Shown in pieces: positions 25,148-36,020 of a stretch of DNA of 48,103 nt (its first letter is position 1; every line of letters starts with the position of its first letter). The translations under genes and the position numbers were made by a program. This DNA is from Streptococcus pseudopneumoniae (GTDB lineage Bacteria > Bacillota > Bacilli > Lactobacillales > Streptococcaceae): assembly GCF_001068775.1 (NCBI RefSeq), contig NZ_JWAJ01000153.1, positions 1 to 48,103 of the forward strand, in the 5' to 3' direction. Below the pieces are notes generated by a model that was not told the origin of the DNA, did not search any database, and worked only from the letters and a program-made list of their open reading frames with translations.

Positions 25148-25881
25148 TGACTGAAACGCTTATAAAAATTGAAAACCTTCATAAAAATTTTGGGAAAAAT
25201 GAAGTTTTAAAAGGAATTGATCTGGAGATTAAAAAGGGAGAAGTTGTGGTGATTATCGGACCGTCAGGTAGCGGGAAGTCAACCCTCCTTCGCTCCATGA
25301 ATCTCCTCGAAGAAGCGACAAAAGGCAAGGTCATCTTTGAAGGAGTGGATATTACGGATAAGAAAAATGACCTCTTTGCCATGCGTGAAAAGATGGGAAT
25401 GGTATTCCAACAGTTCAATCTCTTTCCAAATATGACAGTAATGGAAAACATCACGCTTTCTCCTATTAAGACAAAAGGCGAAAGTAAGGAAGTTGCTGAG
25501 AAGAGAGCCCATGAGCTTTTGGAAAAGGTTGGTTTACCAGATAAGGCAGATGCTTATCCACAAAGTTTGTCTGGTGGACAGCAACAACGTATTGCTATCG
25601 CTCGTGGTCTTGCCATGGAACCAGATGTCCTACTCTTTGATGAACCGACTTCTGCCCTAGACCCAGAAATGGTAGGGGAAGTACTAGCAGTTATGCAAGA
25701 ACTTGCTAAGTCAGGAATGACCATGGTCATCGTAACGCATGAGATGGGCTTTGCGCGTGAGGTAGCAGACCGTGTCATCTTTATGGCTGACGGTGTTGTT
25801 GTCGAAGACGGAACTCCAGAGCAAGTCTTTGAACAAACCCAAGAACAAAGAACCAAGGATTTCTTGAGTAAGGTTTTGTAA
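25147..25881 (+). CDS. Polar amino-acid ABC transporter ATP-binding protein
   Basis: This 244-residue ATPase partners the permease it overlaps by one base. Walker A is GPSGSGKST at residues 38-46, the Q-loop is [11 protein letters not shown], the signature is [16 protein letters not shown] near residue 140 and Walker B is [13 protein letters not shown] near residue 160. The [14 protein letters not shown] switch region is diagnostic of the glutamine/histidine-type (GlnQ/HisP) subfamily. The substrate cannot be told from sequence. An AAAAGC/GGCTTTTTC hairpin 16 bases after the stop is the likely terminator. Confidence 0.94.
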   Translation: MTETLIKIENLHKNFGKNEVLKGIDLEIKKGEVVVIIGPSGSGKSTLLRSMNLLEEATKGKVIFEGVDITDKKNDLFAMREKMGMVFQQFNLFPNMTVMENITLSPIKTKGESKEVAEKRAHELLEKVGLPDKADAYPQSLSGGQQQRIAIARGLAMEPDVLLFDEPTSALDPEMVGEVLAVMQELAKSGMTMVIVTHEMGFAREVADRVIFMADGVVVEDGTPEQVFEQTQEQRTKDFLSKVL

Positions 25882-25896
25882 GAATATCGTAATCTA

Positions 25897-25920
25897 GAAA
25901 AGCTCGATAAGGGCTTTTTC
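25897..25920 (+). terminator. Terminator of the amino-acid transporter operon
   Basis: GAAAAGC 25897-25903 and GGCTTTTTC 25912-25920 form a short hairpin with a built-in T-run. Confidence 0.55.
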
Positions 25921-25980
25921 TTATAGTTTCAGACTATAAGATCTCTTAGGTAAGAAGTGTTAGAGGGACAAGTATATTTT

Positions 25981-25989
25981 TGATATAAT
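25981..25989 (+). promoter_or_regulatory. Extended -10 promoter of folD
   Basis: TGATATAAT with TATAAT at 25984-25989. Transcription would start near 25996, leaving a leader of about 24 bases. Confidence 0.65.
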
Positions 25990-26019
25990 AGAAGATATTT
26001 GTTAGAAAAGAGAAAACAC

Positions 26020-26877
26020 ATGACACAGATGATTGATGGGAAGGCCTTGGCGGCCAAGTTACAGGGACAATTGGCTGAAAAGACTGCGAAATTGAAAGAA
26101 GAGACAGGCTTGGTGCCTGGTTTGGTCGTTATTTTAGTCGGAGAAAATCCAGCCAGCCAAGTTTACGTTCGTAACAAGGAACGTTCAGCTATTGCAGCAG
26201 GATTCCAGAGTGAAGTTGTGCGAGTTCCTGAAACAATTACCCAAGAGGAATTGTTGGATTTGATTGCCAAATACAATCAAGATCCAGCTTGGCATGGGAT
26301 TTTGGTGCAGTTACCATTACCAAAACACATCGATGAAGAGGCTGTTCTACTAGCCATTGATCCAGAAAAGGATGTGGATGGTTTTCATCCGCTTAATATG
26401 GGACGCCTTTGGTCTGGTCACCCAGTTATGATTCCTTCAACTCCTGCTGGTATTATGGAAATGTTTCATGAGTATGGGATTGACTTAGAAGGCAAAAATG
26501 CTGTCGTTATTGGTCGTTCCAATATTGTTGGGAAACCCATGGCCCAGTTACTGTTGGCTAAGAATGCAACTGTAACCTTGACCCACTCTCGCACCCACAA
26601 TCTAGCCCAAGTAGCTTCTAAAGCAGATATTCTAGTAGTAGCAATTGGTCGTGCTAAGTTTGTGACTGCTGACTTTGTCAAACCTGGAGCAGTTGTCATT
26701 GATGTGGGGATGAACCGAGATGAAAATGGCAAGCTCTGTGGCGATGTTGACTATGATGCTGTTGCACCAATTGCTAGTCATATCACCCCCGTACCTGGTG
26801 GAGTAGGACCTATGACCATTACTATGCTGATGGAGCAGACTTATCAGGCTGCATTGCGTAGCTTGGAAAAAAACTAG
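26020..26877 (+). CDS. folD: Methylenetetrahydrofolate dehydrogenase / methenyltetrahydrofolate cyclohydrolase
   Basis: FolD interconverts 5,10-methylene- and 10-formyl-tetrahydrofolate, feeding purine and formyl-Met-tRNA synthesis. ATG 26020 gives 285 residues beginning [11 protein letters not shown], the usual start. A TTG at 25999 would add seven residues. Lys53 in VYVRNKERS is the catalytic residue. [11 protein letters not shown], the Rossmann motif [17 protein letters not shown] and the C-terminal [14 protein letters not shown] are all present. The ribosome site (AAAGAG) is modest. The gene follows the amino-acid transporter as in pneumococcus, but has its own extended -10 promoter. Confidence 0.96.
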   Translation: MTQMIDGKALAAKLQGQLAEKTAKLKEETGLVPGLVVILVGENPASQVYVRNKERSAIAAGFQSEVVRVPETITQEELLDLIAKYNQDPAWHGILVQLPLPKHIDEEAVLLAIDPEKDVDGFHPLNMGRLWSGHPVMIPSTPAGIMEMFHEYGIDLEGKNAVVIGRSNIVGKPMAQLLLAKNATVTLTHSRTHNLAQVASKADILVVAIGRAKFVTADFVKPGAVVIDVGMNRDENGKLCGDVDYDAVAPIASHITPVPGGVGPMTITMLMEQTYQAALRSLEKN

Positions 26878-26921
26878 GTTTATAGGTTGCTAAAATGAAT
26901 CATCAGAGTGGCAGTTAAACC

Positions 26922-26955
26922 AAAAGGTTGAATAGCAATATTTCTACCTTTTTTT
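26922..26955 (+). terminator. Weak terminator after folD
   Basis: AAAAGGT 26922-26928 pairs with ACCTTTT 26946-26952 with a 17-base loop, followed by T's. Confidence 0.4.
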
Positions 26956-27032
26956 GTCTATTGTAAAGACGGTTCTGTCAATTGAAGCTTCTTTTTATCT
27001 ACTTTGTAGTATAATGAAGTAGAGGTGATTAG

Positions 27033-27857
27033 ATGATTGTAAAAGTTTGTAATGCAGATTATAGTCTCCAGTGGGATGGAATCTATCAATTTGCTCTTGA
27101 AAACTATCCTCAGATTCAAGAATGGGAATTGGAGAAGCTAGCAAAGTTTATTGCTTATGAACAGGACCATCATCGTCAGACCATTGTGGAATGTGAGGAT
27201 CTCGAATTAAATAAACAAATTCATGATTACTTGCAAGAGCATAGCTTTTTTCCTCCCTACAGACCAAGTCATCGCCTTGTAGCTTCTACTTATGATATTC
27301 AGAGGAAGTTGGTTACTTCAAATTATTGTAGTCATACTTGTACAGTTGAAGTGGCTCAGGCTATTTTTCAGACTGGAAAACTCATGTCGGCGGTAAAAGT
27401 ATTTGGTAAAAGTGGGGCTGAACTAGTTACAGATAGTCGTAATGCAGCTTCTGATCCAGCAGACTATTTTGACTATATCATGTTTGGATGGTCTAATACG
27501 ACTTCGGGTTACCGACTCGCTATGGAGCGTTTGTTAGGACGGGCACCGTCTGAGGAGGAATTGCAAGAAAAGTTCATTCCTGGCGTTAGTTTTTATTTTC
27601 TGTATGAAGAATTAATTCAAGCACCAGGTTATATCTTTGATGGCTATCATGTTGCGAAGGTAAGAGATAGGTTAGATTTGGATACCTTTCTTCATTTGTG
27701 TGTTATTCCTTCAAAAGATAAGGCTTGTTTTGAAGATTTGATTCCTTGTCAATTACAAGATAGAGTGATTTACCTAGACTATGAGGGAGAAGGGTTACAG
27801 GCTTGGAATACCAAGGTTAATCAAGTACTACATGGTAAGGATAAGTTGAAGGAGTAG
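27033..27857 (+). CDS. Conserved hypothetical protein, possible ADP-ribosyltransferase-like fold
   Basis: This 274-residue soluble protein is behind a good ribosome site (GAGGTG) and a TATAAT at 27010-27015. I do not recognise a named family. The region HRLVAST...NYCSHTCTVEVAQAIFQTGKL (residues 90-118) has the loose pattern of a His followed by an 'I...G.L' helix seen in ART/PARP-like folds. The neighbouring SAVKVFGKSGAELVTDSRN and DYFDYIMFGWSNTTSGYRLAMER are likely active-site segments. This similarity is weak and by eye. The stop is three bases before the nnrD ATG, so the two genes are translationally close, and in this position it is probably a housekeeping gene. Confidence 0.7.
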   Translation: MIVKVCNADYSLQWDGIYQFALENYPQIQEWELEKLAKFIAYEQDHHRQTIVECEDLELNKQIHDYLQEHSFFPPYRPSHRLVASTYDIQRKLVTSNYCSHTCTVEVAQAIFQTGKLMSAVKVFGKSGAELVTDSRNAASDPADYFDYIMFGWSNTTSGYRLAMERLLGRAPSEEELQEKFIPGVSFYFLYEELIQAPGYIFDGYHVAKVRDRLDLDTFLHLCVIPSKDKACFEDLIPCQLQDRVIYLDYEGEGLQAWNTKVNQVLHGKDKLKE

Positions 27858-27860
27858 TGT

Positions 27861-28710
27861 ATGAAAGAGATTGATCAAGCTCTACTGAAAAAAAGTAATC
27901 ATCGATCGTCCTCGTTCTAGTCATAAAGGAGACTACGGTCGTCTTCTCTTGATCGGAGGAACGTATCCCTATGGGGGAGCGATTATTATGGCTGCTTTAG
28001 GGGCGGTTAGAAGTGGCGCAGGCTTGGTGACAATAGCAACGGATAAAGAGAATATTCCAGCTCTGCATAGCCATCTGCCGGAGACTATGGCTTTTGACCT
28101 TGGTGATAAGCAATTGCTGGAGCAACAGTTGCAGAAAGCTAATATTGTCTTGGTCGGACCTGGACTAGTGGATGATGAGTGTGGAGAAGAGCTTCTCCAA
28201 ACAGTCTTTCATCATTCAAATCAAGATCAGACCCTCATACTGGATGGTGGTGCCCTATCTATTTTAGCGAAGGTTGAAATGAAATTTCCTAAGGCTCAGC
28301 TTGTTTTAACGCCTCACCAAAGGGAATGGCAAGTCTTGTCAGGCTTAGATTTGACTTCCCAAGGAACTGAGGAAACAGGGGAGGCCTTGAAGAGATTTCC
28401 TTCAGGAACGATTCTAGTTCAAAAAGGTCCTGCGACTCGAATTTGGCAAGCTGGTCAAACTGATTGTTATCAGTTGAGTGTTGGAGGTCCCTATCAGGCG
28501 ACTGGAGGAATGGGAGATACCTTAGCTGGGATGATTGCTGGTTTTGCTGGTCAATTCCCACAAGTTAGTCTCTATGAAAGAGTGACGGTAGCGACCTATC
28601 TACATTCAGCAATTGCTCAAGAATTGGCTGAGGACAACTTTGTAGTTCTGCCAACCACGATTAGTCAACATATCCCAGCATTCATGAAGAAAATACAAAA
28701 AGACACCTGA
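27861..28710 (+). pseudogene. nnrD: ADP-dependent NAD(P)HX dehydratase, frameshifted near the 5' end
   Basis: NnrD repairs hydrated NADH and NADPH. ATG 27861 opens a frame (MKEIDQALLKK) that ends at TAG 27918-27920. Reading resumes one base over as VIIDRPRSSHKGDYGRLLL, continuous with the rest of the protein. The shift falls in a run of seven A's (27888-27894), where six would keep the frame. The downstream part looks intact: LIGGTYPYGGA, DGGALSIL, TPHQREW, and GTGGMGDTLAG-type motif (ATGGMGDTLAGMIAG). Intact length would be 282 residues. A one-base insertion, a sequencing error or transcriptional slippage could explain it. A TTG at 27949 could start a shortened protein lacking about 29 residues. 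Confidence 0.85.
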
Positions 28711-28728
28711 TTTTTTCAGGTGTCTTTT
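28698..28728. terminator. Bidirectional terminator overlapping the nnrD stop codon
   Basis: AAAAGACACCTGA 28698-28710 and TCAGGTGTCTTTT 28716-28728 pair perfectly. The nnrD TGA is the last three bases of the left arm. It also serves the convergent small gene, whose stop is six bases away. Confidence 0.9.
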
Positions 28729-28733
28729 GATAA

Positions 28734-28919
28734 TTAGAAGAGGCCTTTGACCTTGTCTACAAGACCGTCAAGTCCTTCTGATCCTGAAACCAAATCTTGT
28801 GCTTGGCTTAGGTACTCACCGAGTTGATCTTTATTTTCTTCAACAAATGTTTTTGCTGCAGAAAAATCTTTGTTCTCAATGAGTTCTTTTACTTGATTAA
28901 ACAAATCTAATGGGTTCAT
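28734..28919 (-). CDS. Small helical protein, 61 residues, unknown function
   Basis: A complete small gene with a strong GGAGGGACATC ribosome site before ATG 28919. The protein is helical and acidic, with two amphipathic helices (residues 3-29 and 35-60) and a short Gly/Ser turn (VSGSEGLDG). No signal peptide or membrane segment. It resembles small conserved streptococcal proteins but I cannot name a family. It is monocistronic between nnrD and dinG and convergent with nnrD. Confidence 0.75.
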   Translation of the reverse strand: MNPLDLFNQVKELIENKDFSAAKTFVEENKDQLGEYLSQAQDLVSGSEGLDGLVDKVKGLF

Positions 28920-29023
28920 GATGTCCCTCCTTTTCTACATTTCTATTCAATCATTTTTTAGAAAAACTTGCAAGAAACTTGCCACTTCTAACAAAGTTCA
29001 TGGATGTCAAATTGTGTAAATTT

Positions 29024-29032
29024 TGATATAAT
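29024..29032 (+). promoter_or_regulatory. Extended -10 promoter of dinG, predicted leaderless
   Basis: TGATATAAT with TATAAT at 29027-29032. The start codon ATG 29038 is six bases later, so the mRNA would begin at or beside the first codon and have no ribosome site. Confidence 0.7.
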
Positions 29033-29037
29033 TTTTA

Positions 29038-31491
29038 ATGATGAATTTTAGAAATGATCGGTATGTGGTCGTAGATTTAGAGGCGACCAGTACCGGAAGC
29101 AAGGCAAAAATTATCCAAGTGGGAATCGTGGTCATTGAAAATGGCGAGATTGTTGACCAATTTGCAACGGATGTCAATCCCCACGAACTCTTGGATTCTC
29201 ATATCAAAGAATTAACGGGCTTGACCGATCAGCGACTGGCAGAGGCACCAGAGTTTTCTCAGGTTGCTGGAAAAATTTTTGACTTGGTCAAGGACGGTGT
29301 TTTTGTTGCGCACAATGTCCAGTTCGATGCTAATTTGTTGGCGGAATTCCTCTTTTTCGAAGGCTATGAATTGCGCACTCCCCGTATCGATACAGTCGAG
29401 TTGGCTCAGGTATTTTATCCTCAACTTGAAAAATACAATCTGGGGATTCTCTGTCAAGAGTTGGGAATTTCACTAGAAAAAGCCCATACTGCCCTATCAG
29501 ATGCCCAAGCCACAGCAGAGCTCTTTCTCTGTATGCGACAAAAGATGTTTGGACTGCCAAAAGGCTTATTGGAGCGCTTGTTAAGTTTGTCAGATGGTTT
29601 ATTATATGAGTCTTATCTGGTCATCGAGGAAGTTTATCAGAAGCAGTCCATCCTAGTTGAACATGACTTGGTAGAGGTGCAAGGTTTATTTTTAAGAAAA
29701 GAAAAGCCAGCCCTTTCTCCACGTAAACTATCTAAAGATTTCCAAACCAATATTGCCTTGTTGAATTTGGAAGATAGAGCTCCACAAGCTAGCTTTTCTC
29801 AAAAGGTTCAAGATTTTCTACAGAATGAGAAAATTGCTTTTGTGCAAGCTCAGACTGGAATTGGGAAAACCTACGGCTATTTGTTACCCGCTTTATCACT
29901 AGAAAACGAAAAAGGAATTCTCCTCAGTGTTCCTACTAAAGTTCTACAAAATCAAGTCATGCAAGAAGAGGCTCGTAGATTGGAAGAGGTCTTTCACCTT
30001 TCGATTCATAATCTTAAAGGACCACAGAATTATCTAAAACTAGATGCCTTTCATGCAGCGCTAGAGGAAGACGAATCCAATCGCTTGTACACACGTTTTA
30101 AGATGCAACTTCTAGTTTGGTTGACCGAAACAGAAACTGGAGATTTGGATGAGATTGGACAACTTTATCGCTACCAGCAGTTTTTACCAAACTTGGTACA
30201 TGATGGGAATCTTCCCAAAGCTTCTCTCTTTTGGTTAGAGGATTTTTGGAGACGGGGGCAGAAAAAAGCTCGCTCTTGCCAGCTACTTGTGACAAATCAT
30301 GCTTATCTCGTTACCCGACTTGAGGATGATCCCAGTCTACTAGAGGGCCGTCTCTTGATTTTGGATGAGGCCCAGAAGATCTTACTAACATTGGAAAGTC
30401 TTTTACAAAAGAGTTTCGTTTTAAACGACATAGTAGACCAGCTAGATCAAGCTCTAGTTCGAGAAGAAGGGACGCTTCAGAGACGCTTGATGGAGAGTAT
30501 TCGCTTTGAGCTTTGTCATTTGATGGACCAGTTCCTATCTGGCAAACGAAGAATGTGCCCAGCGACAACAATGGCACAACTCCAACAGGATTTCTCAGAG
30601 TTAGAAGTTCAAGTTTTCCGGGATTGTCAGCGATTTTTCTGCACTGATGGAGAATTTTGGCTATCAGCCTCAGACTTGTCTAGCAAGAAGGTTGTCATTT
30701 CTTCCAGTCGCAATCAACGTCTGCTCTTTTCTGAGATTTTTCCAGAGAGTTGTCAACTCTTAGCTGTCTCTGCAACCTTGGAAATTAGTAGCAGAGTATC
30801 TTTGCCAGAACTAATGGGATTCCCGCATGCAGCCTTTGCCAGACTGGATGAGAATTTTCAAGAAAATCAAGAAATTTTGGTTGTCAAGGATTTTCCATTG
30901 GTGACTGAAACCTCTCAAGAAGACTATGCCCAGGCTCTTGTAGAAGTGCTGGAAGATTTGTCTTATCTTGAAGAACCCATGCTTGTTTTATTCACTTCAA
31001 AAGACCTTTTGTTGCAGGTATCAGATTCTTTATCTCTTTCTCATTTAGCCCAGTATAAGAACGGGGATCCTGCTCAACTCAAGAAACGATTTGAAAGAGG
31101 AGACTCTCAACTCTTGCTAGGGACAGGAAGTTTTTGGGAGGGAGTTGATTTTGCGACTCACCCTCGAGTGATTGAAGTGGTGACACGCTTGCCCTTCCAA
31201 AATCCAGAAGATCCCTTTACGAAAAAAATGAATCAGGAACTGCGTCTTGAAGGGAAAAATCCTTTCTACGACTATCAACTGCCAATGGCTATTATTCGCC
31301 TCAAACAAGCGATAGGTAGAACCATGCGTCGTCTAGGGCAACGCTCCTCTGTCCTTATCTTGGATAGCCGAATGACAAGCAAGCGATATGGAAAGCAGAT
31401 TGGCAAGGCCTTGTCACAGACTAGTCGAGTCAGAGAAGTTGGCAAAGAGCAAATATTCTCAAAAGTTCAAGAATTTTTACACAAAAAATAA
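29038..31491 (+). CDS. dinG: DinG-like 3'-5' exonuclease/helicase
   Basis: This 817-residue fusion has an N-terminal DnaQ-like exonuclease and a C-terminal XPD/DinG superfamily-2 helicase. Exonuclease motifs: VVVDLEATS (Exo I, residues 10-18), AHNVQFDANLL (Exo II) and HTALSDAQATAELF (Exo III). Helicase motifs: QTGIGKTYGYLLP (Walker A, about 278-290), LLILDEAQK, SATLEISS and QAIGRTMRRLG (motif VI). I did not trace a four-cysteine Fe-S cluster. The -10 box lies six bases before ATG 29038, so translation is likely leaderless from ATG 29038 or ATG 29041. It is followed after 32 bases by rodA and is probably co-transcribed. Confidence 0.93.
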   Translation: MMNFRNDRYVVVDLEATSTGSKAKIIQVGIVVIENGEIVDQFATDVNPHELLDSHIKELTGLTDQRLAEAPEFSQVAGKIFDLVKDGVFVAHNVQFDANLLAEFLFFEGYELRTPRIDTVELAQVFYPQLEKYNLGILCQELGISLEKAHTALSDAQATAELFLCMRQKMFGLPKGLLERLLSLSDGLLYESYLVIEEVYQKQSILVEHDLVEVQGLFLRKEKPALSPRKLSKDFQTNIALLNLEDRAPQASFSQKVQDFLQNEKIAFVQAQTGIGKTYGYLLPALSLENEKGILLSVPTKVLQNQVMQEEARRLEEVFHLSIHNLKGPQNYLKLDAFHAALEEDESNRLYTRFKMQLLVWLTETETGDLDEIGQLYRYQQFLPNLVHDGNLPKASLFWLEDFWRRGQKKARSCQLLVTNHAYLVTRLEDDPSLLEGRLLILDEAQKILLTLESLLQKSFVLNDIVDQLDQALVREEGTLQRRLMESIRFELCHLMDQFLSGKRRMCPATTMAQLQQDFSELEVQVFRDCQRFFCTDGEFWLSASDLSSKKVVISSSRNQRLLFSEIFPESCQLLAVSATLEISSRVSLPELMGFPHAAFARLDENFQENQEILVVKDFPLVTETSQEDYAQALVEVLEDLSYLEEPMLVLFTSKDLLLQVSDSLSLSHLAQYKNGDPAQLKKRFERGDSQLLLGTGSFWEGVDFATHPRVIEVVTRLPFQNPEDPFTKKMNQELRLEGKNPFYDYQLPMAIIRLKQAIGRTMRRLGQRSSVLILDSRMTSKRYGKQIGKALSQTSRVREVGKEQIFSKVQEFLHKK

Positions 31492-31523
31492 AATAAACAT
31501 CTGAAAGAATGAAGGAGACCTTT

Positions 31524-32747
31524 ATGAAACGTTCTCTCGACTCTCGAGTCGATTATAGTTTGATTCTACCAGTATTCTGTTTGCTGGTGATTGGAGTGGT
31601 AGCTATTTACATTGCTGTCAGCCATGACTATCCACATAATATCTGGCCTATTCTCGGTCAGCAACTAGCTTGGATCGTATTGGGAATTTTTATCAGCTTT
31701 GTAGTCATGTTCTTTAATACAAAATTTTTATGGCAGGCGACTCCCTATCTTTATGCCCTAGGTCTAGTCCTCATGGTCTTACCCTTGGTTTTCTATAACC
31801 CTAGTTTGGTCGCAGCAACGGGAGCAAAAAACTGGGTATCAATCGGTGGAGTGACGCTTTTCCAACCTTCCGAATTCATGAAAATTTCCTATATTTTGAT
31901 CTTGGCTCGGGTCATTGTTCAATTCACACAGAAACACAAGGAAAGTGAACGAACGATTCCTTTAGACTTCCTCTTGATACTGTGGATGATTATCTTCACG
32001 CTACCAGTTTTAGGTTTACTGGCCCTGCAGAGTGACTTAGGAACAGCCTTGGTCTTTGTCGCAATCTTTGCGGGACTGGTCTTGCTTTCTGGGGTATCAT
32101 GGAAAATCATCATTCCAATTTTTGTAACAGCTGTATCGGGAATTGCAGGATTTTTAGCAATTTTCATCACAAAAGATGGGCGTGCTTTCATACATCAAAT
32201 CGGGATGCCAACCTATCAGATCAACCGTATCCTTGCTTGGCTCAATCCCTTTGATTATGCACAAACGACCACCTATCAACAAGCGCAAGGGCAAATCGCC
32301 ATCGGTAGTGGAGGCTTGTTTGGTCAAGGCTTTAATGTATCCAATCTCCTCATTCCCGTTCGTGAGAGTGATATGATTTTTACAGTCATTGCAGAAGATT
32401 TTGGTTTTATCGGCTCTGTCCTCGTAATTACACTTTATCTTCTACTTATCTATCGAATGCTAAAAATCACTCTCAAGTCCAATAATCAATTTTATACCTA
32501 CATTTCAACTGGCTTCATTATGATGCTCTTGTTCCATATCTTTGAAAATATCGGTGCGGTGACAGGTCTGCTGCCACTGACAGGGATTCCTCTGCCATTT
32601 ATTTCCCAAGGGGGCTCAGCCATTATCAGTAATCTAATTGGTGTTGGTTTGCTTCTATCGATGAGTTATCAAACGCATCTAGCCGAAGAAAAGAGCGGTA
32701 AGACAAGATTTAAACGGAAGAAAGTTGTTTTGAAAAAAGTTAAATAA
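31524..32747 (+). CDS. rodA: Rod-shape determining SEDS protein RodA
   Basis: RodA is a SEDS peptidoglycan glycosyltransferase that works with a class B PBP in peripheral (septal-adjacent) wall synthesis in ovoid cells. ATG 31524 has GGAGACC upstream and gives 407 residues. A start at 31509 overlaps the ribosome site. About ten transmembrane helices are visible. The conserved aspartate is Asp171 in LQSDLGTALVF. GAKNWVSIGGVTLFQPSEFMK and the C-terminal GIPLPFISQGGSAI are SEDS hallmarks. The tail is basic (TRFKRKKVVLKKVK). It is flanked by dinG and the DJ-1 gene, ten bases ahead of the latter. Confidence 0.94.
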   Translation: MKRSLDSRVDYSLILPVFCLLVIGVVAIYIAVSHDYPHNIWPILGQQLAWIVLGIFISFVVMFFNTKFLWQATPYLYALGLVLMVLPLVFYNPSLVAATGAKNWVSIGGVTLFQPSEFMKISYILILARVIVQFTQKHKESERTIPLDFLLILWMIIFTLPVLGLLALQSDLGTALVFVAIFAGLVLLSGVSWKIIIPIFVTAVSGIAGFLAIFITKDGRAFIHQIGMPTYQINRILAWLNPFDYAQTTTYQQAQGQIAIGSGGLFGQGFNVSNLLIPVRESDMIFTVIAEDFGFIGSVLVITLYLLLIYRMLKITLKSNNQFYTYISTGFIMMLLFHIFENIGAVTGLLPLTGIPLPFISQGGSAIISNLIGVGLLLSMSYQTHLAEEKSGKTRFKRKKVVLKKVK

Positions 32748-32757
32748 GGAGTAAATC

Positions 32758-33309
32758 ATGGCTAAAGTAGCAGTTATCTTAGCAGATGGCTTTGAAGAAA
32801 TCGAAGCCCTAACAGTGGTGGACGTATTACGTCGTGCCAATATTGCTTGTCATATGGTTGGTTTTGAAGCCCGAGTGACGGGATCACATGACATCCAAGT
32901 ACAAGCAGATCGTGTGTTTGATGGTGATTTATCTGAGTACGACATGATTGTCTTACCAGGAGGTATGCCAGGTTCAGCTCACTTGCGTGATAATGAGCAA
33001 TTGATTGCTGAACTTCAAAAATTTGAGCAAGTTGGTAAAAAAGTAGCAGCTATTTGTGCAGCACCAATTGTACTGAATCGAGCCGGTCTCCTCAAGGACA
33101 AAGAGTTCACCTGCTATGATGGTGTCCAAGAGCAAATTGCTGATGGTCACTATCGCAAGGAAACAGTAGTTGTCGATGGTCAGTTGACTACCAGTCGCGG
33201 TCCAGCAACTGCCCTTGCCTTTGCTTATAACTTAGTAGAACAACTTGGTGGAGATGCAAATGCTTTGAGAGAAGCCATGCTCTATCGTGATGTATTTGGA
33301 ATAGATTAA
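32758..33309 (+). CDS. DJ-1/PfpI (YajL/ThiJ-like) family protein
   Basis: This 183-residue protein belongs to the DJ-1/YajL clade of the PfpI superfamily. The nucleophile-elbow cysteine lies in AAICAAPIVL (residue about 101), with the conserved glutamate in LADGFEEIEAL (residue 15 or nearby) and PGGMPGSAHLR. Members act in oxidative or glyoxal stress protection, and older annotations as a thiazole biosynthesis enzyme are not supported. It starts ten bases after rodA with AAGGAGTAAATC as ribosome site, and ends the dinG-rodA operon at a terminator. Confidence 0.9.
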   Translation: MAKVAVILADGFEEIEALTVVDVLRRANIACHMVGFEARVTGSHDIQVQADRVFDGDLSEYDMIVLPGGMPGSAHLRDNEQLIAELQKFEQVGKKVAAICAAPIVLNRAGLLKDKEFTCYDGVQEQIADGHYRKETVVVDGQLTTSRGPATALAFAYNLVEQLGGDANALREAMLYRDVFGID

Positions 33310-33311
33310 CT

Positions 33312-33356
33312 AAAACGAGAGGAATCTATCAATTAGGGGATTCTTCTCGTTTTTTA
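33312..33356 (+). terminator. Rho-independent terminator after the DJ-1 gene
   Basis: AAAACGAGAGGAATC pairs with GATTCTTCTCGTTTT (one bulge), followed by T's. Confidence 0.85.
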
Positions 33357-33401
33357 CTGTTAAAATAGAAGGAAATCGTCGCTTTTTTGATAAAAAAATG
33401 C

Positions 33402-33407
33402 TATAAT
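33402..33407 (+). promoter_or_regulatory. -10 box of the HAD-gyrB operon, predicted leaderless
   Basis: TATAAT 33402-33407 is seven bases before ATG 33415. An earlier in-frame ATG at 33406 overlaps the -10 box itself and cannot be in the mRNA, so the start is 33415 and the transcript is probably leaderless. Confidence 0.7.
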
Positions 33408-33414
33408 GAAGGGT

Positions 33415-35939
<2,525 letters not shown>

Positions 35940-35975
35940 AAAAATTGGGAAATAGTTCCCATGGTTTGAAAAATA

Positions 35976-35984
35976 TGATATAAT
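35976..35984 (+). promoter_or_regulatory. Extended -10 promoter of ezrA
   Basis: TGATATAAT with TATAAT at 35979-35984. A GGGAA-ATAG-TTCCC hairpin lies between gyrB and this promoter and may weakly separate the two. Confidence 0.6.
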
Positions 35985-36020
35985 CATTACAATTGTTTCA
36001 TGTATAAAAAGGAGTTTGAT

